64,000 nt of DNA from Kallotenue papyrolyticum (GCF_000526415.1 NZ_JAGA01000001.1:310001-374000), one strand, 5' to 3'; numbered from the stretch's first letter, positions 8,488 to 18,283 are shown. A program made the numbers and translations. Notes: generated from the letters alone by a model not told the origin.

Positions 8488-8554
8488 GCACGCCAGGCTG
8501 CAACCGTGCCGCCGGCAGCAGCGTCCTACCAAGCCGCGCAACGTTTTCGCGAAG

Positions 8555-8565
8555 TATGCTATGCT
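8555..8565 (+). promoter_or_regulatory. Putative extended -10 promoter for the KUP transporter
   Basis: TATGCTATGCT (8555-8565) matches the recurring TATGSTATAMT element and lies 27 nt upstream of ATG 8593. It is the reason for preferring the 8593 start over 8506. Confidence 0.45.
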
Positions 8566-8592
8566 AGCCACGTTCTGCTTCACGGATACGCT

Positions 8593-10545
8593 ATGACAAC
8601 CGAACCCAAGCATCAGACACGCCGCCACGCCGCGCGGGCCGGTCAGCATGGCATTTCGGCGCGCAATGCGCACTACGCCCACCCCGCCGGCGGACGCGAG
8701 CTGCTCTTGCTGGCGCTCAGCGCGTTGGGCGTGGTGTACGGCGACATCGGCACCTCGCCGCTCTACGCCGTGCGCGAAAGCTTCCATGGCGCGCATGCCG
8801 TCGCGCCGACGCCGGCCAACATCCTGGGCGTGCTCTCGCTGATCTTCTGGTCGCTGATCCTGGTGGTCAGCGTCAAGTACATACTCTTCATCCTGCGCGC
8901 CGACAACGATGGCGAGGGTGGCATTCTGGCGCTGACCGCGCTGGCCACGCCGATCCGTCGCCTGGCGCGCAGCCGCTCGCGCTGGATTGTGGTGTTGGGC
9001 GTCTTCGGCGCGGCGCTGCTCTATGGCGATGGCGTGATCACCCCGGCGATTTCGGTGCTCAGCGCCGTGGAAGGGTTAGAAGTCGCCACGCCTGCGTTTG
9101 AACCCTTTGTGCTTCCGTTGACGCTGGCGATCCTGATCGGTCTGTTCGCGATCCAGAGCCGCGGCACCGCCACGATTGGCAGCCTCTTCGGGCCGATCAT
9201 GCTGGTCTGGTTCGGCGTGCTGGCGCTGTTGGGCATCAGCCAGATCGCGCGCCGGCCCGAGATTCTGCAAGCGGTCAATCCCTGGCATGGTCTCCAGTTC
9301 TTCCGCACCAACGGCTGGCACGGCTTCCTGGTGCTGGGCACGGTCTTTTTAGTGGTCACCGGTGGCGAAGCGCTCTACGCCGACATGGGGCACTTCGGGC
9401 GGCAGCCGATCCGCCTGGGCTGGTTTGGGCTGGTCCTGCCTGCGCTGCTGCTCAACTACTTCGGGCAGGGCGCGTTGCTGCTGCGCGCGCCGGAAGCTGA
9501 AAACCCGTTCTTCCTCATGGCTCCCGCCTGGGCGCTCTACCCGCTGGTGGGCCTAGCAACTCTAGCGACAATCATCGCCTCGCAGGCGCTGATCTCCGGC
9601 GCATTCTCGCTGACGATGCAGGCCGAGCATCTCGGCTTTCTGCCGCGCCTGCGCATCGTGCACACCTCGCCAACCGCCTTTGGCCAGATCTACATCCCCT
9701 TCGTCAACTGGGCCCTGCTGATCGCCTGTGTCCTAGTGGTGATCGGCTTCGGCTCGTCCAGCAACCTGGCGGCAGCCTATGGCATCGCCGTGACTTCAAC
9801 CATGGCGATCACCACGATCCTGTTCGCGGTGGTCGCGCGGCGCCGCTGGCGCTGGTCGTTGCCGGTGGTGGTCCTGCTGATCAGCGGATTGCTGACGATC
9901 GATCTGGCCTTTCTGGGCGCCAACCTGCTCAAAATCCCCAATGGCGGCTGGTTCCCGCTGGTGGTCGCCGCCGTGATCTTCACACTGATGACCACCTGGA
10001 AGCGCGGCACGCAACTGGTCTTTCTGCGCGAGCGCGAGCTGGAGATGACGCTCAGCGATCTGTTGCAGCGCATCAACCGAGAACCGCCGCTGCGCGTGCC
10101 CGCCAGCGCCATCTTTCTGAGCGCCAATCCCTGGGGCGCGCCCGCGGCGCTGCTGGCCAATCTCAAGTACAACCATGTGCTGCATGAACGTGTGATCCTG
10201 ATGACCATCGCTTCCGAAGAGGTGCCGCACGTTGCGCCGACCGAACGCTTCACGATTAAGGAGCTGGGCCACGGGCTGACGCAGGTCACGCTCCACTTCG
10301 GATTTATGGAGGAGCCGAACGTGCCCAGAGCGCTGCGCCAGCTTGCCAGCAAGCTCAAGCTGGACTGGGAGCAGATCCCCTTTTTCGTCAACCGCACGCG
10401 CGTGATCGCCAGCCCGCTGCCCGGCATGGCGTTGTGGCGTGAGCATCTCTACCGTATTATGCGCGACAATGCCGCTAGTCCGGTAGATTATTTCTGCCTG
10501 CCGCCGACGCGCGTGGTGGAGATCGGCACGACCGTCGAGGTGTAG
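8593..10545 (+). CDS. kup: KUP/HAK/KT family potassium uptake protein
   Basis: 650 residues from ATG 8593 (MTTEPKHQTRR...). The frame is open upstream to 8506, but a promoter-like element lies in that stretch. The family signature ALGVVYGDIGTSPLYAVRES occurs in the first helix, with GGEALYADMGHFG and a series of about twelve membrane helices to residue ~470. A cytoplasmic C-terminal domain of about 170 residues follows. KUP proteins carry K+ into the cell, probably with protons. The C-terminal length is close to that of other bacterial KUP proteins. Confidence 0.93.
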   Translation: MTTEPKHQTRRHAARAGQHGISARNAHYAHPAGGRELLLLALSALGVVYGDIGTSPLYAVRESFHGAHAVAPTPANILGVLSLIFWSLILVVSVKYILFILRADNDGEGGILALTALATPIRRLARSRSRWIVVLGVFGAALLYGDGVITPAISVLSAVEGLEVATPAFEPFVLPLTLAILIGLFAIQSRGTATIGSLFGPIMLVWFGVLALLGISQIARRPEILQAVNPWHGLQFFRTNGWHGFLVLGTVFLVVTGGEALYADMGHFGRQPIRLGWFGLVLPALLLNYFGQGALLLRAPEAENPFFLMAPAWALYPLVGLATLATIIASQALISGAFSLTMQAEHLGFLPRLRIVHTSPTAFGQIYIPFVNWALLIACVLVVIGFGSSSNLAAAYGIAVTSTMAITTILFAVVARRRWRWSLPVVVLLISGLLTIDLAFLGANLLKIPNGGWFPLVVAAVIFTLMTTWKRGTQLVFLRERELEMTLSDLLQRINREPPLRVPASAIFLSANPWGAPAALLANLKYNHVLHERVILMTIASEEVPHVAPTERFTIKELGHGLTQVTLHFGFMEEPNVPRALRQLASKLKLDWEQIPFFVNRTRVIASPLPGMALWREHLYRIMRDNAASPVDYFCLPPTRVVEIGTTVEV

Positions 10546-10561
10546 TCTGCGCCGCAACACA

Positions 10562-10590
10562 GCAGGGCGGTCCGCTGTGGACCGCCCTGC
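10562..10590. terminator. Bidirectional terminator between kup and the ABC-2 permease
   Basis: GCAGGGCGGTCC (10562-10573) pairs perfectly over 12 bp with GGACCGCCCTGC (10579-10590) around a 5-nt loop. It lies between convergent genes. There is no real T-tract on either side. Confidence 0.75.
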
Positions 10591-10628
10591 CGTTTGCGTG
10601 CCGTGTGCCCGCCGGCCGCGGCCCGGCC

Positions 10629-11624
10629 TCAGGCGCGGATCTCCTGGCGCTGAAAGAGCACGTAGCCCAGCGCGAACAGAAGCAACGTGCCGGCGATCAG
10701 GCCGGTGAGGTGCGGCCAGATCAGCAGCAGACTCTGGCTGAGCGGCAGGGGCGTGCCCAGCACGGCGTTGTGCAACTGGATCGGCAGCACCACACCCAGC
10801 GAGCGCGTGCTGGGGTTGAGGATCGCCAGCACCGCTTCGCTGTAGAGCGTGTTGGGCGAGATGCGCAGCAGCGCCAGCGTCCACTCCGCCTGGCGCACCA
10901 CATCGCCCAACGTGAGCGGCTCGCTGCGGAACAGGTTAGCCAGCAGCTCGGCAACGATGCCCCAGAAGACGGTGAAGAAGAGCCACACGGCGATCGAGGC
11001 CAGCGCCGCGGTGGCCGGCTGGCGCAGCACGATCGAGAAGACCAGCGCCAGCGCTAGCCAGATGCCGCCATAGCCCAGCGCGATCAGCAGAAAGATCAGG
11101 CTGCGCACGACCTCCTCGCCGCTGGGCACGATCCCCAGCCGCAGGATGCCCAGGCCCATGATCAGCAGCCAGATCGTCAGCAGCATCAGCACCAGGGTGA
11201 ACATACCGGCCAGGAACTTGCCGAACAGCAGCGCATCGCGGTAGATCGGCTGCGCCAGCACGCGCGACATGGTGCGCTGGTTCAGCTCGCTATTGACGGC
11301 ATCAAAGGCCAGCGCGATGGCGATCAGCGGAATCAGAAAGCCCAGAAAGCCAACCAGCGCCGGCAGCGGATCGCGCGGCGTGATGAACAGGCGCAGAAAC
11401 AGGAACTGGCTCTCGCCGGCGTTGCGCAGCTCCTGGGTGGCGGCGTACACCGTGCCGATCGCCGTCAGCACCGTCAGCACCTCCAGGATCAGCAGGCGCA
11501 CGCTGGTCAGGTAGTCGGCCATCTCCTTGGCGACAACCGCCCATAGACCGGTCCAGGGCGAACCTTCACGCACGGCCGCGCTCTGCGCCGCCGCTTGTGA
11601 GAGCGCCTTAGGCTGCACGGACAT
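10629..11624 (-). CDS. ABC-2 type transporter permease
   Basis: 331 residues from ATG 11624 ([10 protein letters not shown]), chosen because it falls 14 nt inside the end of the upstream ATPase gene. Upstream frame would be unlike this family. About six membrane helices are visible, beginning with [18 protein letters not shown], and [17 protein letters not shown] is the typical ABC-2 cytoplasmic loop. A large external loop between the first two helices holds an F-x-F-L-R-L-F-I segment. It forms an exporter with the ATPase encoded just before it, and the NEW3-domain protein is the third gene of the unit. Confidence 0.88.
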   Translation of the reverse strand: MSVQPKALSQAAAQSAAVREGSPWTGLWAVVAKEMADYLTSVRLLILEVLTVLTAIGTVYAATQELRNAGESQFLFLRLFITPRDPLPALVGFLGFLIPLIAIALAFDAVNSELNQRTMSRVLAQPIYRDALLFGKFLAGMFTLVLMLLTIWLLIMGLGILRLGIVPSGEEVVRSLIFLLIALGYGGIWLALALVFSIVLRQPATAALASIAVWLFFTVFWGIVAELLANLFRSEPLTLGDVVRQAEWTLALLRISPNTLYSEAVLAILNPSTRSLGVVLPIQLHNAVLGTPLPLSQSLLLIWPHLTGLIAGTLLLFALGYVLFQRQEIRA

Positions 11625-12552
11625 GCTCCACCTCCTGGAAGTAGCGCGCGTAGATCTCCTCGAGGCTGGGCGTCTCGGCATGCAACGCGAAGAGCCGGCC
11701 ACCGGCCTGCACCACGGCGCGCGCGGCTTCGGGCCGCAGATCCTGGGTTGCCTCCAGCTCATAGACGCGCCCATCGCTGCGGCGCACCTCGATCACGCCC
11801 GGCAGGGCGCGCAGCGCCTGATCCAGCGCCGAACCGTCAGCCTCGACGCGCACGCGATAGGCACCGCCCAACACGCGCCGCGCCAGATCGGGCACGGTGC
11901 CCTCCAGGGCCAGCTTGCCACGGTAGAACAGGCCTACCCGATCGCAGACTGCCTGCACCTGGTGCAGCAGGTGCGACGACAGCATGATCGTGATGCCCTG
12001 CTCTTTGAGCGCCAGGATCGTCTGGAGGAACTCGCGCGCCGCTTCGGGGTCGAGCCCCAGGGTTGGCTCATCCATGATGATCAACTGGGGACGCTTGATC
12101 AGCACCTCGGCGACGCCTAGGCGCTGGCGCATACCGCGCGAGTAGGTGGCCACGCGCCGGTCGGCGACATCGTGCAGCCCCATCTGGGCCAGCGCCGCAT
12201 CGATGCGCACGCGCGCCTCGTCGCGCCGCAGCCCGTTGAGCCGTGCGATGTAGTTCAGGTTTTCGCGCGCGGTCAGGTCATCGTAGAAGCCGATCTGATC
12301 GGGCAGGTAGCCCACGCGCGCCTTGACGCTGAGCGGCTGCCGCGACGGATCGAGGCCCAGCACGCGCACCTCGCCGTCGCTCGGGTCGGTCAGGCCCAAC
12401 AGCATTAGGATCGTAGTGGTTTTGCCCGCGCCGTTGGGACCGAGCAGCCCGAACACTTCGCCGCGGCGCACCGTCAGGTTGAGGTGATCGACGGCGACAA
12501 AGTTGCCGTAGCGTTTGGTCAGGCCGCGCGTTTGGATCACGATCTCGCTCAT
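11608..12552 (-). CDS. ABC-2 type transporter ATP-binding protein
   Basis: 314 residues from ATG 12552 ([16 protein letters not shown]). Walker A is GPNGAGKTT, the signature [19 protein letters not shown] and Walker [15 protein letters not shown]. The C-terminal ~95 residues form the extra domain common in CcmA/YhaQ-type ATPases of ABC-2 exporters. It overlaps the permease gene by 17 bp and starts 12 nt after the stop of the NEW3-domain gene, so the three genes form one operon transcribed leftward. Confidence 0.92.
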   Translation of the reverse strand: MSEIVIQTRGLTKRYGNFVAVDHLNLTVRRGEVFGLLGPNGAGKTTTILMLLGLTDPSDGEVRVLGLDPSRQPLSVKARVGYLPDQIGFYDDLTARENLNYIARLNGLRRDEARVRIDAALAQMGLHDVADRRVATYSRGMRQRLGVAEVLIKRPQLIIMDEPTLGLDPEAAREFLQTILALKEQGITIMLSSHLLHQVQAVCDRVGLFYRGKLALEGTVPDLARRVLGGAYRVRVEADGSALDQALRALPGVIEVRRSDGRVYELEATQDLRPEAARAVVQAGGRLFALHAETPSLEEIYARYFQEVEHVRAA

Positions 12553-12563
12553 GGCGCGCCTCC

Positions 12564-13736
12564 CTAGCGCCGCCCGAAGCGCATCACCGCCATGCCGATC
12601 ACGCCCACGGCCACCGCGATCAAGCCCACGCCGACAATGCCCCACATGGTCGAGGTCAGCACCGTGATGCGGAACTCGGCGGTTTTGGCCGCACCGTCCG
12701 CCGGGCGCGCCGAGAAGGTAACCATGTAGTCGCCGGCGATCGCCTGGTCGCTGGGCGTGATGTAGGCGGTCACTTCCTGCTGCTGGTTCGACCCCAGCTC
12801 AGCGATACGCTCTGGATCCATGCGCACCTTCCAGCCCGCCGGCGGCGAAGCCGTCACCTCGATGTCGCGCGCCGGGGCACTGCCGGTGTTCTGGAGCACC
12901 AGTTTAATAGCGTTTTCGCGCCCGATATAGGCTTGGCCCGACAGCCGTCCGTCCGGCGTGGTCAGGTTGAGCTGGGGCTGGCCCGTCACCTCGGCCGTCA
13001 GGTCGAGTTCGGCCTGGACCTCACCGGCCTGCGCGCGCACCTTGATCGGATAGGAGCCCGCGGCGGTGCCGCTGAAGGGCTGCGCCTGTACGGTGATGGT
13101 CTTGGACTCGTTGGCAGCCAGCGGGAAGCTGGTCACATCCTGTCCACCCGTCTCGAAGGAGACCTGGAAGCCTTCCGGCGCTTCCGCCGAGAGCGTCACC
13201 GACAGGTCTTCATCGCCCTCGTTGCGCAGCGTCGTGGTATAGCGGAAGTTGGTTTGGGGCGTGCCTTTGAGCGTTGGCAGGTCGGTCTCAAAGGTCAGCC
13301 GCGGCGGCGCCTTCTCCTTGACGATCAGCTCCAGCGGCAGCCGGGCCTCGCCCTGCTCGCCGCGCGCGATCACCGTCAGCCGCGTCGGTCCCGCAGCGGC
13401 ATCGCGCGGTGGCTCAACGCGTAGATCGACCTTGTTCTCGGCATCCGGCTGGACATAGACTGACTGCACCACGCGGCTACCGCCACGGAACGAGGCGTTC
13501 CAGCCCTCGGGCAGGCCCTGCAGCTCCAGGCGCACGATCTGCGCCGTCGGCGCGCGCAGTTGCAGCTCGATCGTCACGCTCTCGCCCAGGGCGATCTCCT
13601 GCGAGGGATAGGCAGTGAAGAGCGATAGTCCACCCTGATTCTGTGGCTGCTGTTCCTGGGCGCGTACCAGGGTGGCTCCGGGAAACAGTGCCAGCAGCAG
13701 GCTGGCCAGCAGTCCGACCAACAGCTTCAAACGCAT
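12564..13736 (-). CDS. Exported NEW3-domain (COG1470-like) membrane-anchored protein
   Basis: About 390 residues. A signal peptide ([20 protein letters not shown]...) is followed by repeated Ig-like/NEW3 beta domains ([59 protein letters not shown]). A single C-terminal helix (~365-388) ends in a basic stretch. ATG 13736 is preferred over GTG 13742 because GAGG lies 5 nt upstream. Such proteins are found with ABC-2 exporters and may form their extracytoplasmic part. The exported substrate is unknown. Confidence 0.75.
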   Translation of the reverse strand: MRLKLLVGLLASLLLALFPGATLVRAQEQQPQNQGGLSLFTAYPSQEIALGESVTIELQLRAPTAQIVRLELQGLPEGWNASFRGGSRVVQSVYVQPDAENKVDLRVEPPRDAAAGPTRLTVIARGEQGEARLPLELIVKEKAPPRLTFETDLPTLKGTPQTNFRYTTTLRNEGDEDLSVTLSAEAPEGFQVSFETGGQDVTSFPLAANESKTITVQAQPFSGTAAGSYPIKVRAQAGEVQAELDLTAEVTGQPQLNLTTPDGRLSGQAYIGRENAIKLVLQNTGSAPARDIEVTASPPAGWKVRMDPERIAELGSNQQQEVTAYITPSDQAIAGDYMVTFSARPADGAAKTAEFRITVLTSTMWGIVGVGLIAVAVGVIGMAVMRFGRR

Positions 13737-13870
13737 ACCCACCTCTTCTGCATGTTATGTTGTGTGTTGCTCCGGGCACAACCCGACGGCAGACCCGTTC
13801 TGCCGTCGTCTGCGTCGCATGTTGTATGCTGTTCATGGCCATGCAGGCAGCCGAGCACCGCTGACGCTCG

Positions 13871-13888
13871 GTGACCACCGGTGATCAC
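13871..13888. promoter_or_regulatory. Palindromic operator candidate in a divergent promoter region
   Basis: GTGACCACCGGTGATCAC pairs with itself at 8 of 9 positions around a CACCGGTG core. It lies between the leftward NEW3/ABC-2 operon and the rightward mannosyltransferase gene, where a shared regulator could bind. Confidence 0.35.
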
Positions 13889-14003
13889 AAACGGCAATTA
13901 TAGGCATTCAGCTCAGGTCTCGCAATAGCCGCACAGGGCTTCTCAGCAAGCTCTTAGCGATCTTTAACACATCGTTTATATGCACAGCGGGCCCTTAACC
14001 TGT

Positions 14004-14014
14004 TATGGTATACT
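14004..14014 (+). promoter_or_regulatory. Extended -10 promoter, probable leaderless start
   Basis: TATGGTATACT ends 11 nt before ATG 14026. Transcription would begin about 7 nt after the -10, leaving a leader of only ~4-5 nt. No Shine-Dalgarno precedes the ATG. Confidence 0.6.
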
Positions 14015-14025
14015 GCCCTGCGCGC

Positions 14026-15198
14026 ATGGATCAGGTTGTGCCAGAGATCGGGGCGCAACGCCTGCCGGGCGGCGGGACGTGGCGTCAGCGCCTGCGCGCC
14101 GGCGTAGCGGCAAGCCTGCCGGTCGTCGGCATCGTGCTGGGCAGCAAAGCGCTGGTGCTGCTGCTGGGCGGGCTGAGCGCCTACCTATACGAGGGGCGCT
14201 GGCCGGCGACGCCGCTGGCCTGGCTAGAGCGCTGGAACCGCTGGGACGCGCCGCACTACCTCGATCTGGCGCAGTACGGCTATCAGACCACCGGCGAGAT
14301 GCGTCTGTGGCTGGTGTTCTACCCGCTCTTTCCCTGGCTGACGCGGCTGACGGCGCTGCTGGTGGGCAACGCGCTGCTGGCTGCGTTTGTGGTCAGCACG
14401 CTCGCCTCGCTGGCCACCGGTCTGCTGCTCCAGCGGTTGGCAGCGCTGGACTATCCGCCCGATGTGGCACGGCGCGCGGTCTGGTTTTTGTTCATCTTTC
14501 CCACCGGCTACTTTCTGCACATCGGCTACACCGAAAGTCTGTTTCTGGCGCTGACACTGGCGAGCTGGCTGGCAGCACGGCGGCGGCGCTGGTGGCTGGC
14601 CGGGTCGCTGGGCGCGCTGGCCGGGTTGACGCGCGTCAACGGCCTGCTGTTGCTGCCGGCGCTGCTGGTTGAAGCCGCGAGTGAGTACCGCGCCACACGG
14701 CGCTGGAACTGGAGCTGGCTGGGGGTGGCCCTGGCCGGTCTCGGTTTCGGCGGCTATCTGCTGCTCAACTGGTATGTCACCGGCGATCCCTGGCGCTTTC
14801 TGGAGATCCAGCGCGAGCACTGGTTCAAGACGCTGGCCTGGCCCTGGCAGGGCATCCAGCGGCTGATCGCGTCGCTCGACAGGTTCGCTGAGCTACCACT
14901 CAGAATCGCCATGCTGCAGGAGCCGATCTTTATCGCGCTGGGGCTGATCGGCACATTGGCCGCCTGGCGCTGGCTGCGTCCCGCCTACGGCCTCTGGATG
15001 CTGGGCAACTGGCTGTTGATCACCGGCACCTCCTGGATCCTGAGCGTGCCGCGCTACACGCTGGTGATGTTTCCGCTGTTTCTGCTGATGGCGCTGCTGG
15101 GTCGCCACCGGCTGTGGGCGCTGCTGCTCAGCCTGATCTCGCTGTGGGGCTTGGGCATCTTCGCCGGCTGGTTCGCGCAGGGCATGTGGGCCTTCTAG
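14026..15198 (+). CDS. PIG-V-like mannosyltransferase (GT-C membrane glycosyltransferase)
   Basis: 390 residues from ATG 14026. The frame is open from 14005, but that codon lies inside the -10 element. The protein has roughly nine membrane helices. RWDAPHYLDLAQYGY near residue 70, followed by a FYPLFPWL segment and FIFPTGYFLHIGYTES, matches the mannosyltransferase (PIG-V) family pattern, in which the WDA..HY acid is catalytic. Such enzymes use polyprenyl-phosphate sugars on the outer face of the membrane. It is followed by a GT9 enzyme and a kinase gene, suggesting a cell-surface glycan locus. Confidence 0.85.
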   Translation: MDQVVPEIGAQRLPGGGTWRQRLRAGVAASLPVVGIVLGSKALVLLLGGLSAYLYEGRWPATPLAWLERWNRWDAPHYLDLAQYGYQTTGEMRLWLVFYPLFPWLTRLTALLVGNALLAAFVVSTLASLATGLLLQRLAALDYPPDVARRAVWFLFIFPTGYFLHIGYTESLFLALTLASWLAARRRRWWLAGSLGALAGLTRVNGLLLLPALLVEAASEYRATRRWNWSWLGVALAGLGFGGYLLLNWYVTGDPWRFLEIQREHWFKTLAWPWQGIQRLIASLDRFAELPLRIAMLQEPIFIALGLIGTLAAWRWLRPAYGLWMLGNWLLITGTSWILSVPRYTLVMFPLFLLMALLGRHRLWALLLSLISLWGLGIFAGWFAQGMWAF

Positions 15199-15206
15199 TG
15201 GCAGCG

Positions 15207-15217
15207 TATGTTATCCT
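15207..15217 (+). promoter_or_regulatory. Putative extended -10 upstream of the GT9 gene
   Basis: TATGTTATCCT ends 10 nt before ATG 15228, the same close spacing as at 14004-14026. There is no Shine-Dalgarno, so initiation may again be leaderless. Confidence 0.4.
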
Positions 15218-15227
15218 CCTTCCACCG

Positions 15228-16415
15228 ATGAGCGCCACGACCACAACCCGTCCACACCGCCTGCTGGTGGTGACGCTGGCCGACCTGGGCGATGCGCTGC
15301 TGGTCACGCCGGCGCTCCAGGCGCTGCGGCAGGCCCGCCCGGATGCACACATCACCGTGCTGACCACGCCCGTCGGCGCGGCGGCGCTGGCGGGGCTGCC
15401 CTGTTACGACGCGCTGCTGCTCTTCGAGAAGGCGCGTTTCAACGATCCACGCAGCCTGGCGCGCCCGACCAATCTCTGGGCAGCGCTGCGGCTGTGGCGC
15501 CGCCTGCGCGCCGGGCGCTACGACGCTTGTGTGTTGCTGCACCACCTGACCACCTGGTTCGGCACGCTCAAGTACGCCGCCCTGGCAAAAGCCACAGCCG
15601 CGCCCCGGCGCTATGGCCTGGACAACGGACGCGGCTTTTTTCTGACCGATCGCGTGCCGGACGACGGCTTCGGCGCGCGGCATCAGGCCGAGTACTGGCT
15701 GGCCGTCGTCCGCTTGCTGGGCACTGCCCCCGGCACAGCGCCACCCCTGCCGATCTTCCACGTCCCCGCCGCGGCGGAGGCGTGGGCTGCCGACCTGTTG
15801 GCGACCGCCGATCGACGGCCACTGATTGCGCTCCATCCCGGCAGCGGCGCGTTTGCCCCAGCGCGGCGCTGGCCGGCCCCGCGCTGGGCCGCGCTGGCCG
15901 ATGCGCTGATCAGCAGCGGCTGCCGCGTGCTGCTGGTAGGCGGTGTGGAAGAAGCGGAGCTGCGGCGCAGCGTGCTGGGAGCGATGCGCCATGCCGGGCA
16001 GGTCATCGATCTGGGCGGACGCACCACGCTGCCGGAACTCGGCGCGCTGCTGCGACGTTGTACGCTCATGATCGGCAACGACAGCGGATTGACGCATCTG
16101 GCTGCCGGCGTGGGCACGCCCGTGCTTGCCATCTTCGGCCCGACCGATCCGCGCGCCTGGGGACCCTACGGCGGCGAGCCATGGACCGTGCGCGCTACCT
16201 ACGCCAACGGCGTCGAGCTGCTCGGATCCGGTCCGCACCGCGCGCTCAGAACGGCGATCGCCTGCAGCCCGTGCCTCTACCGCGGCCAGCGCCTGGGCAC
16301 GCCGTGGGGCTGCCCCGACCGCACCTGTCTGCGGCGCATCGACGTCGAGCAGGTGCTGGCCGTGGCGCGCCGGCGTCTCGGCGAGCTTGAGCCCGTATGC
16401 GCTTTGCCGACTTAA
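15228..16415 (+). CDS. Glycosyltransferase family 9 (heptosyltransferase-like)
   Basis: 395 residues from ATG 15228 (MSATTTTRPHRLLVVTLADLGDALLVTPAL). GT9 landmarks are the N-terminal L-x-D-x-GD-x-L-x-TPAL segment, IALHPGSGAFAPARRW at the start of the second half, and GNDSGLTHLAAGVGTPVLAI followed by FGPTDPRAWGP. GT9 enzymes transfer heptose or similar sugars from ADP-linked donors. In an organism that may lack classical LPS the substrate is uncertain. Its end overlaps the following kinase gene by 19 bp. Confidence 0.92.
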   Translation: MSATTTTRPHRLLVVTLADLGDALLVTPALQALRQARPDAHITVLTTPVGAAALAGLPCYDALLLFEKARFNDPRSLARPTNLWAALRLWRRLRAGRYDACVLLHHLTTWFGTLKYAALAKATAAPRRYGLDNGRGFFLTDRVPDDGFGARHQAEYWLAVVRLLGTAPGTAPPLPIFHVPAAAEAWAADLLATADRRPLIALHPGSGAFAPARRWPAPRWAALADALISSGCRVLLVGGVEEAELRRSVLGAMRHAGQVIDLGGRTTLPELGALLRRCTLMIGNDSGLTHLAAGVGTPVLAIFGPTDPRAWGPYGGEPWTVRATYANGVELLGSGPHRALRTAIACSPCLYRGQRLGTPWGCPDRTCLRRIDVEQVLAVARRRLGELEPVCALPT

Positions 16416-18277
16416 TCAATCAACAGGTGGAGCGCTACCGCATCGAGGCGCTGATCGGGCGCGGCGGCATGGCCGCGGTGTATCGTGCCTTTGACACGCG
16501 CCTGCAACGTTCGGTCGCACTTAAAGTGCTCTACCCGCACTACCTTGCCGACGCCGACGTGCGCGCGCGCTTCACACGCGAGGCGATCACCGCCGCGCAG
16601 CTCGACCATCCCAATATTGTGCCGATCTATGACGTAGGCGAGACCGACGATCTGGTGTACCTGGCGATGAAGCTGCTGCCGGGACCGTCGCTGGCCGAGG
16701 TATTGCAGCGCGAAGGCCGCCTGTCGCTCGCGCGGCTGCTGCCGGTTGCGTGTGACATCGCCGCGGCGCTGGAGGCTGCTCACCGCCGCGGAATCATCCA
16801 CCGCGACATCAAACCGGGCAACGTGCTCTTCGATGGGCAGGGACGCGCCCTGCTCTCGGACTTCGGCATCGCCAAGTCGCTGGATGCGCCCGCACTGACC
16901 GAGTCGAGCGTGATCGTGGGCACGCCGGACTACCTTGCGCCGGAACAGATCGATCCACGGCTGGCGCCCGGCGGCCAGCTCGACCACCGCGCCGATATTT
17001 ACGCTCTGGGCGTCCTGCTCTACCGCGCACTCACCGGACGGCGTCCGTTTGACGGCGCGGCCCAGACCGTGCTGCTGGCACACCTGCAGCAGGAGCCGCT
17101 CCCACCCTCGGCGCTGGCGCCGGAGCTGCCGCCGAAGCTGGATCGTGTGCTGCTGCGCGCCATGGCCAAAGACCCCCAACAGCGCTACAACAGCGCCGCC
17201 GAGCTGGTCGCAGCGCTGAGCGCGCTCGGCAACAGCGCCCCAGCGGACGCGGCGCCGCGCGACGATGCAACCACAGCAATCGGCCAGCTCATACCTCCTG
17301 CTGCGCGGCGCCGCGCGGTATATAGCGCCGCCACCACCGACATGCGTCGCCAGCTGCCGCCACCCGCCGGCCACTCCGCCGCGCGGCGCCGCGCCGGCCT
17401 GTTGGCCGGCGGGCTGCTCGTCCTACTGGCGCTGGCCGTGCTGTTGCCCACTCTCGCCGCACGTGAGGAAGCGCCGGCACCCGTAGCCAACGCACCGACG
17501 TTGGGAAGCACATCGGGCGCTGCGCCGACCGCAACCGCCAGCGCCACGCCCGGCGCGACACCGAGCCTCACGCCCAGTGCGGTGCCAAGCGCGACACCGA
17601 GCGCCACGTCCTCTCCCAATCCTGTGACGGCTGACCAGCGGCCCGCCTCACTCCCGGCTCAGGCACCGGTCGCGCACCCTCCGACATCTGTGCCGCCGAC
17701 CATCCCCCCTGCACGGCCAACGCCTCCACCGCTAGCGCCGTCGCCCACTGCTCCACCACCTACGCAGGAGCCGCCCACGCCCACGGCTGTGGGCTGCCAC
17801 GTCGCGCTGACCGGCGGCTTCGGCTACCTGTGGCGCACCAACTCGGCAGTGCGCGCCGCGCTGGGCTGCCCGTTGGAACCCGAGCGCGCCGGGTATTCGG
17901 TGGAACAACTCTTTGAGCGCGGCCTGATGTACTACCGCGAGGAGGGCGGGCTGATCTGGGCGCTGAACAGCGGCAGCGGCACGTGGCGCGCGTATGGCGA
18001 TCTGGGCCCCGACCATCCCGAACCGAGCGAAGCGCCACCTTCCGGCCTGATCCGTCCGGTGCGCGGCTTTGGTCGCGTCTGGCAGGCCTTCCCCGCGGTG
18101 CGCGAGGCGCTCGGCTGGGCAACCACCCCGGAGGTAGGCTTCACCGGCGTATTGCAGCGCTTTGAGGGCGGCACGCTGCTCTTCGCGCCGGCGGTCAACG
18201 GACAGGGCAAGCGGGTGTATGTGCTGTACAACAACGGCGCATACGCCGGTTTCCGCGATCAGTACACCGGACCGTAG
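16397..18277 (+). CDS. Membrane Ser/Thr protein kinase (PknB-like) with duplicated C-terminal repeat
   Basis: 626 residues. The kinase domain covers ~14-275: glycine loop GRGGMAAVY, lysine in VALKVL (K43), catalytic loop HRDIKPGN (~135), DFG (~155) and the APEQ motif. One membrane helix follows (~332-355), then a Thr/Pro/Ala-rich external linker. The C-terminal ~150 residues hold two copies of a GFG-x2-W-x5-AVR-x-ALG repeat, each ending in an E-x-FE-x-G-x-hydrophobic strand. No PASTA domains were seen. The external repeats may sense a cell-wall or surface ligand. It overlaps the GT9 gene and is probably co-transcribed with it. Confidence 0.92.
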   Translation: MRFADLINQQVERYRIEALIGRGGMAAVYRAFDTRLQRSVALKVLYPHYLADADVRARFTREAITAAQLDHPNIVPIYDVGETDDLVYLAMKLLPGPSLAEVLQREGRLSLARLLPVACDIAAALEAAHRRGIIHRDIKPGNVLFDGQGRALLSDFGIAKSLDAPALTESSVIVGTPDYLAPEQIDPRLAPGGQLDHRADIYALGVLLYRALTGRRPFDGAAQTVLLAHLQQEPLPPSALAPELPPKLDRVLLRAMAKDPQQRYNSAAELVAALSALGNSAPADAAPRDDATTAIGQLIPPAARRRAVYSAATTDMRRQLPPPAGHSAARRRAGLLAGGLLVLLALAVLLPTLAAREEAPAPVANAPTLGSTSGAAPTATASATPGATPSLTPSAVPSATPSATSSPNPVTADQRPASLPAQAPVAHPPTSVPPTIPPARPTPPPLAPSPTAPPPTQEPPTPTAVGCHVALTGGFGYLWRTNSAVRAALGCPLEPERAGYSVEQLFERGLMYYREEGGLIWALNSGSGTWRAYGDLGPDHPEPSEAPPSGLIRPVRGFGRVWQAFPAVREALGWATTPEVGFTGVLQRFEGGTLLFAPAVNGQGKRVYVLYNNGAYAGFRDQYTGP

Positions 18278-18283
18278 CGCGTC

